NCBI GenBank assembly: GCA_031549455.1
Contig: JAVBPT010000020.1
Coordinates: forward strand, 1 to 63,343
DNA: 63,343 nucleotides
DNA from: JAVBPT01 sp031549455
GTDB taxonomy: Bacteria > Bacillota > Clostridia > Lachnospirales > JAKSVV01
Direction of reading: 5' to 3'
A program made the position numbers and the translations under genes. The notes below the pieces were generated by a model. It ran no database searches. It worked only from the letters and a program-made list of their open reading frames with translations, and was not told the DNA's origin. Below, piece after piece: positions 34,434 to 43,075 of this stretch (its first letter is position 1; each line of letters starts with the position of its first letter).

Positions 34434-34976
34434 ATGACGGATGGTTTAAAAGAATTAAAGTCAGATATCCTAAAGTGGTATGTAATTCACACTTATTCTG
34501 GCTATGAAAACAAAGTAAAAGGAACACTGGACAATATTATTGAAACCAGAAATATCAGGGAACTAATATCTGATGTGATTGTTCCTACATATGAAACGAT
34601 TGAAAACAAGGCCGGAGCTAAAAAAAGCGTTCAACGAAAAACATTGCCTAGTTATGTGCTTGTTAAGATGGTGATGAATGACTATACATGGTATATCGTG
34701 CGAAATGTGAGAGGTGTGACCGGGTTCGTAGGACCTGGATCAAAGCCAGTCGCACTCACCGAAAAAGAGGTCATGGATCTTGGACTCGAAAGAATAGAAG
34801 TGATCTTGCCGGTGGATATAGGAGACCTAGCCAAAATAACAACAGGGGCTTTTGCTTCCTCAAGTGGTGTGGTAACAGCAATCAATAAAAACAAAAAAAC
34901 AGTCACTGTAAATCTAAATGTATTTGGACGTGAAACACCAGTAGAGATAGATTTTGCAAGTGTTGAAAAAATATAG
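34434..34976 (+). CDS. nusG: Transcription termination/antitermination protein NusG
   Basis: A 180-residue NusG. The NGN domain holds WYVIHTYSGYENKVKGTL (about residues 14-31) and ...PSYVLVKMVMNDYTWYIVRNVRGVTGFVG. A KOW domain follows near residues 128-175 (GDLAKITTGAFASSSGVVTAIN). ATG 34434 is favoured because AGGTGG ends 7 nt before it and the family starts about here; an in-frame GTG at 34425 would overlap secE. Confidence 0.95.
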   Translation: MTDGLKELKSDILKWYVIHTYSGYENKVKGTLDNIIETRNIRELISDVIVPTYETIENKAGAKKSVQRKTLPSYVLVKMVMNDYTWYIVRNVRGVTGFVGPGSKPVALTEKEVMDLGLERIEVILPVDIGDLAKITTGAFASSSGVVTAINKNKKTVTVNLNVFGRETPVEIDFASVEKI

Positions 34977-34991
34977 AATGGAGGTTAAAAA

Positions 34992-35417
34992 ATGGCTAAA
35001 GAAATCACAGGAAAGATTAAGTTACAAATAGAAGCAGGAAAAGCAAACCCAGCTCCACCAGTTGGTCCAGCACTTGGGCAACACGGCGTAAACATTATGG
35101 ACTTTTGTAAACAATTCAATGATATTACGAAAGACCAAATGGGCATGGTTATTCCAGTGATTATAACGGTATACAAAGATAGAACGTTTACCTTTATAAC
35201 CAAAACACCACCTGTGGCAAACTTAATTAAGAAAACAGCCAATCTAAAAAGTGGTTCTAAGGTACCGAATAAGGAAAAAGTAGCAAGCCTTACAACAGCT
35301 CAAGTAAAAGCAATTGCTGAGCAAAAAATGAAAGACCTAAATGCAAACACTGTTGAGGCGGCAATGGAAATGGTTCGTGGTACAGCAAGAAGCATGGGCG
35401 TTACAGCAAAAGAATAA
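34992..35417 (+). CDS. rplK: 50S ribosomal protein L11
   Basis: A 141-residue L11. It has KLQIEAGKANPAPPVGPALGQHGVNIMDFCKQFN at the N-terminus (quoted in part here) and a C-terminal rRNA-binding domain ending AMEMVRGTARSMG. It forms the GTPase-associated centre with 23S rRNA. GGAGG precedes the ATG. Next is rplA after 45 nt. Confidence 0.97.
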   Translation: MAKEITGKIKLQIEAGKANPAPPVGPALGQHGVNIMDFCKQFNDITKDQMGMVIPVIITVYKDRTFTFITKTPPVANLIKKTANLKSGSKVPNKEKVASLTTAQVKAIAEQKMKDLNANTVEAAMEMVRGTARSMGVTAKE

Positions 35418-35462
35418 TAAAGAAGCGTGGGAGGGAAACCGTTATCACCACAAGGAGGAAAA

Positions 35463-36155
35463 ATGAAAAGAGGCAAAAAGTATCAAGAAGCGGCTAAGCT
35501 TATAGAAGATTCAAAATTGTATGATGTAAAAGAGGCAATAAGCTTAGTAAGAAAAACATCCTATACCAAATTTGATGGTTCAGTAGAATTACACGTACGA
35601 CTTGGCGTAGACTCAAAACAAGCTGACCAACAAGTAAGAGGAGCAGTGGTGCTTCCAAATGGAACAGGAAAAGATATTAAAATTGTGGTTGTTACAAAAG
35701 AAGCAAATTTCAAAGCAGCACAAGACGCTGGAGCAGATTTTGTTGGAGGAGAAGATATCATAAGCAAAATTCAAACCGAAAACTGGTTTGGGTTTGATGT
35801 AATGATTGCAACTCCTGACATGATGGGCGTAATCGGTAAGATTGGTAAAGTATTGGGACCAAAAGGTTTAATGCCAAACCCTAAAACAGGAACCGTTACA
35901 CCAGATGTAGCCAAAGCTGTAAAAGATGCAAAAGCGGGGAAGGTTGAATATAGACTCGATAAAAACAATATTATACATATGATGATTGGTAAGGTTTCAT
36001 TTGATGAGCAAAAAATCTTTGAAAACCTAGATACCGTAATGAGTGCCATTATAAAAGCAAAACCAGCAGCCGCCAAAGGGCAATACTTAAAGAGTATTAG
36101 TCTAGCGTCCACAATGGGACCCGGCGTTGCAGTCAATCCAATAAATTTTTCATAA
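35463..36155 (+). CDS. rplA: 50S ribosomal protein L1
   Basis: A 230-residue L1, which forms the L1 stalk and can repress its own operon. MKRGKKYQEAAKLIEDSKLYD opens the protein; the family motif TPDMMGVIGKIGKVLGPKGLMPNPKTGTV lies at about residues 118-146. Start ATG 35463 is preceded by AAGGAGG at 6 nt. A longer in-frame start at 35427 adds residues not seen in L1 and lacks such a site. Confidence 0.96.
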   Translation: MKRGKKYQEAAKLIEDSKLYDVKEAISLVRKTSYTKFDGSVELHVRLGVDSKQADQQVRGAVVLPNGTGKDIKIVVVTKEANFKAAQDAGADFVGGEDIISKIQTENWFGFDVMIATPDMMGVIGKIGKVLGPKGLMPNPKTGTVTPDVAKAVKDAKAGKVEYRLDKNNIIHMMIGKVSFDEQKIFENLDTVMSAIIKAKPAAAKGQYLKSISLASTMGPGVAVNPINFS

Positions 36156-36159
36156 TAGA

Positions 36160-36280
36160 TAATAAGCAATTATTATATAGCCATAGACAGTAGGGACGGT
36201 TCGTTTAAATATCCTACCGAGGCGTGTACATAGAGAACATTCTTTTGTGCAGTCTTGGGCAAAAGAATTTTTTTAATAGG
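36160..36280 (+). ncRNA. Ribosomal protein L10 leader (autoregulatory 5' UTR)
   Basis: The segment before rplJ carries the conserved L10-leader core CATAGACAGTAGGGACGG and CCTACCGAGGCG (36181-36224). This pairs into the multi-stem structure that binds L10-(L12)n. It is followed by the terminator-like hairpin ATTCTTTTG...CAAAAGAAT plus a T-run at 36239-36274. In family knowledge, excess L10-L12 complex stabilises the structure that blocks rplJL expression. Confidence 0.9.
36239..36274 (+). terminator. Attenuator hairpin inside the L10 leader
   Basis: A 9-bp stem ATTCTTTTG/CAAAAGAAT with a 12-nt loop, then seven T. Its position just before the rplJ ribosome binding site marks it as the regulated terminator. 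Confidence 0.8.
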
Positions 36281-36292
36281 AGGTGAAAATAA

Positions 36293-36781
36293 GTGGCAAA
36301 CCTAGATGACAAAAAAGAAGTTGTAAAAGAAATCAAGGAGAAGGTTGAGAAATCCATATCATTAGTACTTTTAAAATATGCGGGAATGAATGCAGAGTCT
36401 GAAACCGCTCTCAGAAAGCATCTATACGAAAACAAGATTGATTACAAAATTTATAAAAATAACCTGGTTCGTCTTGCTTTAAAAGGAACAAAGTATGAAG
36501 CGTTAGATGATGAGCTTGTGGGACCAGTGGCATATGCCTTTAGTTATGAAGATCCAACCGCAGCGGCAAGAAGCATCTATGAAAAGATCAAAGATATTGA
36601 AGCAGTTGAGTTAAAAGCAGGCGTAGTTGAAGGAACCAAATATGATCAAAGTGGAATCAAAGAAATCGCACAAATCCCAGGAAAAGAAATCCTGCTTGGC
36701 AGACTACTTGGCAGTTTCAATGGTCCGATTTCATCATTTGCAAGATGTATAAAACAAGTTGCAGAAAAGAAAGAAGCATAA
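36293..36781 (+). CDS. rplJ: 50S ribosomal protein L10
   Basis: A 162-residue L10 with the N-terminal rRNA-binding domain (KKEVVKEIKEKVEKSISLVLLKYAGM, quoted in part) and YKIYKNNLVRLALKGTKYE. The C-terminal helix that anchors L7/L12 dimers ends in the usual FARCIKQVAEKKEA. The start codon is GTG (36293) preceded by AGGAGGTGAAAATAA. It is the first gene under L10-leader control. Confidence 0.96.
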   Translation: MANLDDKKEVVKEIKEKVEKSISLVLLKYAGMNAESETALRKHLYENKIDYKIYKNNLVRLALKGTKYEALDDELVGPVAYAFSYEDPTAAARSIYEKIKDIEAVELKAGVVEGTKYDQSGIKEIAQIPGKEILLGRLLGSFNGPISSFARCIKQVAEKKEA

Positions 36782-36813
36782 TGATATAAAATTTTAAAAT
36801 TTGGAGGAAAAAA

Positions 36814-37179
36814 ATGAATGATAAAGTACAAAAAATCATAGACGAAGTGAAAACATTAACCGTGTTAGAATTAAATGAGCTTGTAAAAGCATGTGAAGAA
36901 GAATTTGGCGTTTCAGCAGCAGCAGGTGTCGTTATGGCAGCTGGTCCAGCTGGAGCAGCTGAAGAAAAAACATCCTTTGATGTTAAATTAGAAGATGCTG
37001 GAGCAAATAAAATAGCAGTTATTAAAGTGGTTAGAGAACTTACAAGCCTAGGACTTAAAGAAGCAAAAGACTTAGTAGATGGAGCACCAAAAGTGGTTAA
37101 AGAAGGCGTAAGCAAAGAAGAAGCAGAAGCTGCGAAAGCAAAATTTGAAGAAGCGGGCGCAAAAGTAACCTTGGCATAA
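36814..37179 (+). CDS. rplL: 50S ribosomal protein L7/L12
   Basis: A 121-residue L7/L12. The N-terminal dimerisation helices contain VKTLTVLELNELVKACEEEFGV. An Ala-rich hinge (residues about 37-50) is followed by the C-terminal domain KIAVIKVVRELTSLGLKEAKDLVDGAPKVVKEGV. It recruits translation factors to the ribosome. It lies 32 nt after rplJ with TTGGAGG. The operon ends here with a terminator; rpoB is not next. Confidence 0.97.
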   Translation: MNDKVQKIIDEVKTLTVLELNELVKACEEEFGVSAAAGVVMAAGPAGAAEEKTSFDVKLEDAGANKIAVIKVVRELTSLGLKEAKDLVDGAPKVVKEGVSKEEAEAAKAKFEEAGAKVTLA

Positions 37180-37200
37180 TACATAGGATAAAAATAGTGG

Positions 37201-37228
37201 AGTAGACTTAAAAAAGGTCTACTTTTTT
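37201..37228 (+). terminator. Terminator of the rplJL operon
   Basis: AGTAGAC pairs with GTCTACT around a 9-nt loop, followed by six T. Confidence 0.88.
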
Positions 37229-37372
37229 ATTGTTTTAATGAGCATAAAATCCATATAAGCAATATTTTACAAGAAAATAATACGGTTTATAATTAAAAAC
37301 AACGTATTTATCCAAAAACTTCGTTCGCATTTCCAGCTTTATAATAAGATGAACATTAGAAGTGGAGAAATC

Positions 37373-38952
37373 ATGGATGAAACAATGATTTTAGAGGACA
37401 AAGGACTTTGCGGCACTGTATTAAATAATCTGTACAAGATTGAAACACAGATTGGAAAGGGTACGATGGGGACAGTCTACCTTGCCACACATAAAATACT
37501 CGGCAATAAATGGGCGGTGAAGTGGTCTCCAAAGAGAGCAAGCATGCCAAATACTTCAAACAAGAAATTAGCATACTAAAGAGTATTAACCATCCCAACA
37601 TCCCCCATATTATAGACACCTTTTCGGATGAAAAAAATATTTATGCTGTTGAAACCTATATTCAGGGGACATCCTTGCATGATAAGATTGCAATGGTGGG
37701 ACGCCTCGAAAAAGAAGAGGCGCTTTTATACTTTATTCAGCTTGCAGAGTTGCTAGAATACTTGCATAATCAAAGACCCTATCCGATTATTTACAAGGAT
37801 TTAAAGCCCAATAACATTATTGTTACTCACAACAATAGGCTTGTGTTAATCGATTTTAGCATTTCAAAGATACAGAAAGAGATACAAATGGATAAGACCG
37901 TAATTGCAGGAAACTTATACTACTCTTCTCCTGAGCAGATGAGTCTGGATGAAGGATCGGATGAAAGGTCAGATATTTATTCCCTTGGCACGTTGATTAC
38001 AAAGCTTTTGACAGGGAGAATTAAGGAGAATATTCATAGACAATTGGAGGAGGATCAGCTGATTCCAAGAGAATTAAAAGAGGTTCTCATAAAATGCACT
38101 CAAAAAGAGAAGGGAGAAAGATTTCAGACGGCGAGTGAATTGCTTGCGACGCTCAGGTATTTGGAGTCTTTTGAAAAAGTGGTCACCTATAGCGGGTGCA
38201 AAAAAGTATTGGTGGATGGTGCAATAAACACCGGGAAAAGCACCATTATCAGTAATCTTGCTAATCTATATGCAAAGAAGGACGTTTCGGTGGCTATCTT
38301 GGATCTGACATACGAGATTGGGCTGGCCGCTTATCTTGACTTTCAGGATGGGGAAAACATAGAAAACATCTTGGAGGAGAAGGATACCTATAAAATCAAA
38401 AAGGCAGCTCACAAAGTGGGTAGGAATATCTCGGTATTTAAAGGTGAAATTGAAAGGGAAGATCAGGTTATCTCCTTTATAAATAGACTTAGTAAGTGCT
38501 ATCAGATTGTTTTGGTCGAACAAAACTTTAAGGAAGATTTTACAAATATTTATGAGTATGTAGATGAGATCGTATTGATTACAAAGCAGGAGGAAAAATA
38601 TATTTCGCTTACCAATAAAAAGATTGTTGAGTATTTAGATAAGAATGTAAGATTAAATGATATTAAATTGGTGATCAATCAGTATATTCGGGATGATCTG
38701 TCTAAGATCGAAATGCTGGAGTCCTTTAATCTCATTCCTGAGTTGTTTAAGAAAGCAGACAAAATAACACAACTCAAAACGGTACGAAACGTGGAAAGAC
38801 AAACTTTTTTAAAACAGTCAAGAAGGGGACAGGCGCTCTATTATAAGGATAATGAATTTGAAATGGATATAGAAGATTTAGCAAATGATCTATATCTTTT
38901 TGAGGTTGAATCAATTAAGAAAGGAATGGTAAGAAAGATTGGCGTATACTAG
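37373..38952 (+). pseudogene. Ser/Thr protein kinase fused to TadZ/CpaE-like ATPase, interrupted by a -1 frameshift
   Basis: Two frames join into one protein. The first frame (37373-37579) holds the glycine loop IGKGTMGTVYLA and the ATP-binding lysine in NKWAVK. The second (continuing to 38952) holds the rest: helix C SKESKHAKYFKQEISILKS, catalytic loop IIYKDLKPNNII, LIDFSISK in place of DFG, and SSPEQMSLDEG. The two frames meet at 37520-37524, where reading one extra base restores the family sequence AVKVVSKES. The C-terminal half (from about 38180) is a ParA/MinD-like P-loop: VDGAINTGKSTIISNLANLYAKKDVSVAILDL. Its place before SAF/CpaB and TadA genes suggests TadZ. A sequencing indel, true mutation or a functional truncated second ORF (from 37510) cannot be told apart. 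Confidence 0.75.
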
Positions 38953-39592
38953 AAAAAAAGAGAAGGGTGTGTTTGTTTTATGTGGGATCTTTATTGGAAT
39001 AACGCTTGCATCTATTGTGGCGTCAGGGTATCTCGTGCTTAATCAGAATCCTATTGAGGTAAAAAGAGAAGAGCCGGAGAACACGCAAAAGGAGATCTGT
39101 CTTGTTACCAAAGAAGAAATCAAAAAGGGGAGTCCAATACAGGAGGGACAGTTCATTGCTAAAAAGGTGGATACTCATTTGACACCGGAAAATAGGTTGA
39201 GCTTTTCGGAAAAGATAAATGTAATGGTCAGTGCGATTGACATTGAGCCAAATACCATTTTAACGGAGTCTATGTTTGTTCTGAAGGATGCCTATGTAAA
39301 TGATGCAAGATATCAAGATTACAGTGACATTAGACTTCCGCTGAACCTAATGAAAGGAGACACTGTGGATATTCGGATAAAAAGAAAGGCCGGGGACGAC
39401 TACATTGTTTTATCCAAAAAAGAGATTGTAGAAAGAGCCAATAATACAGTATGGATCATGATCGATGAACTAGAAAGGATGAGAATGAATCAGGCTATTT
39501 TGGAGTTCAAAAATGAAATGGCAGAACTGTACACCACAGAATATATAAATAAAATAGATCAGTATGCGCCTAGCGTTACTTATCTGAGGTGA
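38939..39592 (+). CDS. SAF-domain protein, CpaB-like pilus assembly factor
   Basis: A 217-residue protein. An N-terminal transmembrane segment (about residues 10-32) is followed by a SAF-type domain (about 50-115): EICLVTKEEIKKGSPIQEGQFIAKK and IDIEPNTILTESMFV. CpaB/RcpC proteins of Tad pili share this. The C-terminal part (RLPLNLMKGDTVDIRIKR) is a typical second RcpC strand set. The start appears to be TTG at 38939, overlapping the kinase-TadZ gene by 14 nt; a GTG start at 38969 is possible. TadA follows by 7 nt. Member of the pilus operon. Confidence 0.78.
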   Translation: MAYTRKKEKGVFVLCGIFIGITLASIVASGYLVLNQNPIEVKREEPENTQKEICLVTKEEIKKGSPIQEGQFIAKKVDTHLTPENRLSFSEKINVMVSAIDIEPNTILTESMFVLKDAYVNDARYQDYSDIRLPLNLMKGDTVDIRIKRKAGDDYIVLSKKEIVERANNTVWIMIDELERMRMNQAILEFKNEMAELYTTEYINKIDQYAPSVTYLR

Positions 39593-39599
39593 GGTATCG

Positions 39600-41207
39600 A
39601 TGAAGACAGATATAAACACACTTCGAAATGAGGTGTCTGGTTACTTTTATGAAATTTTAAAAGACAATTTACTAGATATGGCTCTTTCAAAGGAAGAGTA
39701 TGAAATAAAAAACAGAGAAAAGATTGAGCTTCAGATTGCGTTGAAAGATTGTATTTTTCAAGATAATGCTGCAAAACAGATTGTGAAGAAACATATCCAG
39801 CGATTTATCATAGAGCAGTATAAAGTAAATGCACACAATATCCATAATCTGATGGACTTTGATGGGAACCTAGATGTAGAAGAAAAGTTTAATATTCTGC
39901 TGTACACCTATAAGCAAAAATACGGGAAGGATGCATTTAAAGTTTTAATCGACCGCTATGCGTTAGACCAGTTGAAGAAGAAAAATGAAGAGGAATACTA
40001 TGTCATTACATCAGCTGAAATAGAAGAAATATATGAGAAAGAGTGTCTAACGCTTGACTTTACGGACAGGCTCAATCTAATTGTGCAGAACATTTACTCA
40101 AAATACAAGGGATTTGGTGTGATTGATGAAATCCTTGAAATGAATGTGGATGGCATCAGCGGTGGTGTGAATGGTTACCCAGAGACCTTTGAGCGAGAGG
40201 GGGATCAAATCGTTTGTGCCTATGATAGCGTATGGTTGTTTTATAAAGGGAAATCCATTCATTTAGCATTTTTATCTTTTAAATCCTATGATGAGTTAAA
40301 AAGAATTTGTCAGAATATTTATAAGTTCGACAATCCCGGAGAGCTTTCTAGAAACATTGGCTATAAAATAAATAAATTAAAGGATGGATCGCGTGTTGTG
40401 GTCATAAGGCCGGATTTTTCAGAAACATGGATGTTTTTTATACGAAAATTTCATATTAAAAATGTTCGGCTTGAGGACCTAATTGGATTAGAAAATAAAC
40501 AGGTTTTAATAGATCTCCTACAGTACATCATGAAGGGGGCACAGAATATTGCAATTACGGGTTCGCAGGGGTGCGGAAAGACCACCATGCTGCTCGCGTT
40601 GATTGAATATGTTTATGCGGTCTATCCTCTACGGATCTGTGAATCATCCTTTGAGCTCAATCTCAGAAAAAGGTTTCCAAATCGAAATATTTGCAGTCTG
40701 CAAGAGATAGAAGGGATAGAGTGCCAAGAGGCGCTGGATGTGACCAAAAAGACAGATGGGATGGTCACGATTATCGGTGAGGTTGCATCTCACGAAATGG
40801 CATCAAAAATGATACAGGTGGGACAGCTTGCTTCTAAATTTACATTGTTCACGCACCATGCCAACAGTTTGAGGGAGCTTGTGATGGCACTTAGAAATTC
40901 ATTACTGATTACGGGCGCATTCAAAAATGAGAAGGTCGCAGAAGAACAGGTTGTGAGTGTGCTAGACTTTAACCTCCATTTGGAAAAAGACTTTTATGGA
41001 AATAGGTATATTGAAAGGGTGACGGAGTGTATTCCCATTTTATCAGTAGAAAAAACATATGATGAGGTGGATATTATTGTGCGTCAGGATGGTGGTTATA
41101 TAGTAAAAAACAAGATATCAGACCATAGAATTAGAGTCATGAAAAAAGAGATGAAGAATGAAGATAAGGTAAAATTTGAAGAATATTTAAAGGAAATAAG
41201 GGTATGA
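39600..41207 (+). CDS. tadA: TadA/CpaF-type secretion ATPase
   Basis: A 535-residue type II/IV secretion ATPase that powers pilin assembly. Walker A is AITGSQGCGKTTMLLALI (about residues 319-336). An Asp-box-like region RICESSFELNLRKRFP follows, then Walker B GMVTIIGEVASHEMASKMIQVGQ and a His box FTLFTHHANSLRELVMALRNSL (about 418-440). The N-terminal about 290 residues are helical and less conserved, as in CpaF. It overlaps the following TadB/TadC-like gene by 4 nt. The gene is in a Gram-positive Tad locus; no secretin is expected or present. Confidence 0.88.
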   Translation: MKTDINTLRNEVSGYFYEILKDNLLDMALSKEEYEIKNREKIELQIALKDCIFQDNAAKQIVKKHIQRFIIEQYKVNAHNIHNLMDFDGNLDVEEKFNILLYTYKQKYGKDAFKVLIDRYALDQLKKKNEEEYYVITSAEIEEIYEKECLTLDFTDRLNLIVQNIYSKYKGFGVIDEILEMNVDGISGGVNGYPETFEREGDQIVCAYDSVWLFYKGKSIHLAFLSFKSYDELKRICQNIYKFDNPGELSRNIGYKINKLKDGSRVVVIRPDFSETWMFFIRKFHIKNVRLEDLIGLENKQVLIDLLQYIMKGAQNIAITGSQGCGKTTMLLALIEYVYAVYPLRICESSFELNLRKRFPNRNICSLQEIEGIECQEALDVTKKTDGMVTIIGEVASHEMASKMIQVGQLASKFTLFTHHANSLRELVMALRNSLLITGAFKNEKVAEEQVVSVLDFNLHLEKDFYGNRYIERVTECIPILSVEKTYDEVDIIVRQDGGYIVKNKISDHRIRVMKKEMKNEDKVKFEEYLKEIRV

Positions 41208-42961
41208 GAATATTAATTTTGTTTACAGCGCTATCCACACTATGCCTGGTGATGCTACTCATTCAATTACATATAAACAAAAAAAGAACAAACTTGTCCA
41301 AAACATATGATAGGTTGCAAAGCATGCCGGTTCTCGGAAGGTATATCAACCTGCTGGGAATCAGGTTATACATTGATACGGATTACGATGAAAACAAAGT
41401 AAAACGAAAAGTAATTCAAATTTTTGCAAACCTTATAATGCTTAACCTGTTCCTTATCATTGCTTGTTTATTCCTCTACGACTTTACATTTTACATGGTC
41501 ATTATTTCAGTTTTTATCTGCACTTTAATTTCCAATATTGCGCTTTCAAAAATGCTAGGAGACATCAACGGGAAAGTACTTTTCCAGTTACCGGATTTGC
41601 TTGTGGAGATTAAGAATAATTACTATGAAAAAAATATGATTGATGATGCGCTTTATGATGCAAGTATGAATGTGGAGTACGAGGTCTCCCTAAAAGCCAA
41701 AGAAATGCATAAAATCCTTACAAGACCCAATCTAAAACTTGAGGTTGAAAAGTATAACAGGGAGTGCAAGAATAAGTTCCTGAAAATCCTGATGAGTGTA
41801 TTTTACATCACAAAAGAATATGGTGATAAGAAGATTGGAGAGAAGTCGATTTTTGTTCAAAATTTGAATTACGTACTTGAGGAAGTCAATATTGAAATTC
41901 ATAAGCAGAATCTGATTAAGCAGAGACTTAAAGGGCTTGTATTTGCCGCCATATTTCCCATATTTTTTATTCACTTTATAGAGTATTGGTCAATTGCAAA
42001 CTTCCCGAAGTTAAATGAATTTTACACATCCAATATCGGGTTTATTATTAAAAATGTGGTGGTTATACTCACAGTAATCGTGGCGAGCATCATCATCAAG
42101 ATCCAAAATTTCGGTGAAAAGGCATCTAAAAGTATGAATATTAAATCTGAAAGCACAATCTATGATCGAGCCCTAAAAAATAGAATGTTCAAAAAAACCA
42201 TTCACTTCCTAAAGCCAAAAAAGGATTCAAAGGAATACCATCGTATCATCCGTTTGATGGAAAGCTCAAAGACAAAATACACAATAGAGATCATTTATCT
42301 CATCAAACTCGTTTCTGCAGTGCTTGCAACCTTTCTAACTGCCACAATGTTGATTAATTCCAACCAATATCTTGATGATATTCATCCATGGATCATTGTT
42401 TTTGAGATGGTCATTGCGGTCCTTATCGGCATTCTCTTCTATCGGGTTCCCAATTATTCAATGAAGATCGACGTTAAAATGAGGGATCTGGAATTATATG
42501 ATGAGGTTTGTAGATTTAATACCATTATCTTGCTCTTAATGCATTATGAAAGGACTTCGAGTGAATTGATATTGACGTGGATGGAAAGATTTAGCGAGAG
42601 CTTTATAAATCCAATTAAAAGGTGTATCAATAACTTTGAAAATGGAGGAGAAATGGCACTAGTGAGGCTAAAAAGCGAGACTTCTTATAAACCCTTTAAG
42701 CGAATTATAAATAACCTAATCCTATCTGAAAGGAGTATCAATGTAAAGAAAGCATTCAACTTCCTAGAGACGGAGAGAGAGTTTTATAAGGAAGAGAGAA
42801 AAAAGAGAAATGAAGAAAGCGTAATGGAAAAAGCCAATCTGGCGGCCATGATAGGGTATATTCCCTATTATGTTCTGCTGGGTCTATACTTTGTATTACC
42901 TATTCTTTATACAAGCATGAAGGAATTGTCTGGTTTGTTGGAACAAATAAAAAAGTTTTAG
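41204..42961 (+). CDS. Fused TadB/TadC-like pilus membrane platform protein
   Basis: A 585-residue membrane protein. It has an N-terminal TM (1-21), a TM pair near residues 70-118, another pair near 245-305, and a second set near 365-420 with a final pair near 545-570. This fits two T2SSF-type halves joined in one chain, where most Tad loci have separate TadB and TadC. The soluble loops contain VLFQLPDLLVEIKNNYYEKNMIDDAL and the second-half counterpart YDEVCRFNTIILLLMHYERTSSELI. Assignment rests on TM layout and operon context. It overlaps tadA by 4 nt. Its stop codon lies at the left end of the direct repeat described below. Confidence 0.72.
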   Translation: MRILILFTALSTLCLVMLLIQLHINKKRTNLSKTYDRLQSMPVLGRYINLLGIRLYIDTDYDENKVKRKVIQIFANLIMLNLFLIIACLFLYDFTFYMVIISVFICTLISNIALSKMLGDINGKVLFQLPDLLVEIKNNYYEKNMIDDALYDASMNVEYEVSLKAKEMHKILTRPNLKLEVEKYNRECKNKFLKILMSVFYITKEYGDKKIGEKSIFVQNLNYVLEEVNIEIHKQNLIKQRLKGLVFAAIFPIFFIHFIEYWSIANFPKLNEFYTSNIGFIIKNVVVILTVIVASIIIKIQNFGEKASKSMNIKSESTIYDRALKNRMFKKTIHFLKPKKDSKEYHRIIRLMESSKTKYTIEIIYLIKLVSAVLATFLTATMLINSNQYLDDIHPWIIVFEMVIAVLIGILFYRVPNYSMKIDVKMRDLELYDEVCRFNTIILLLMHYERTSSELILTWMERFSESFINPIKRCINNFENGGEMALVRLKSETSYKPFKRIINNLILSERSINVKKAFNFLETEREFYKEERKKRNEESVMEKANLAAMIGYIPYYVLLGLYFVLPILYTSMKELSGLLEQIKKF

Positions 42962-43029
42962 GAGGAAAAATGAATGAAGTGTACAAAAAAGTCTGATGAG
43001 GGTGTGAGCACTATGCTTATTTACATTGG
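42946..43029 (+). pseudogene. Decayed duplicate of the pilin 5' region (left direct repeat)
   Basis: This segment matches 43943-44025 over about 80 bp with a few changes. It includes the end of the preceding gene (AAAA..TTTAG), ribosome binding site GGAGGAAAAA, start ATGAATGAA, GTACAAAAAAGT and GAGCA.TATG. Single-base losses and a stop after eight codons make it non-coding. It looks like the 5' end of the pilin gene at 43967, left behind or copied when the gene at 43076 was inserted. Confidence 0.78.
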
Positions 43030-43075
43030 ACATGTATGATGGAAACTGAAATAATATTGAAAGTGAGTTGACAAG

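Noticed and set aside
35427..35462. Longer start of L1
   Set aside because: No ribosome binding site and not found in L1 proteins; AAGGAGG precedes 35463.
37510..37530. Programmed frameshift in the kinase gene
   Set aside because: No slippery heptamer, no pseudoknot-like structure that I can see; an indel is simpler.
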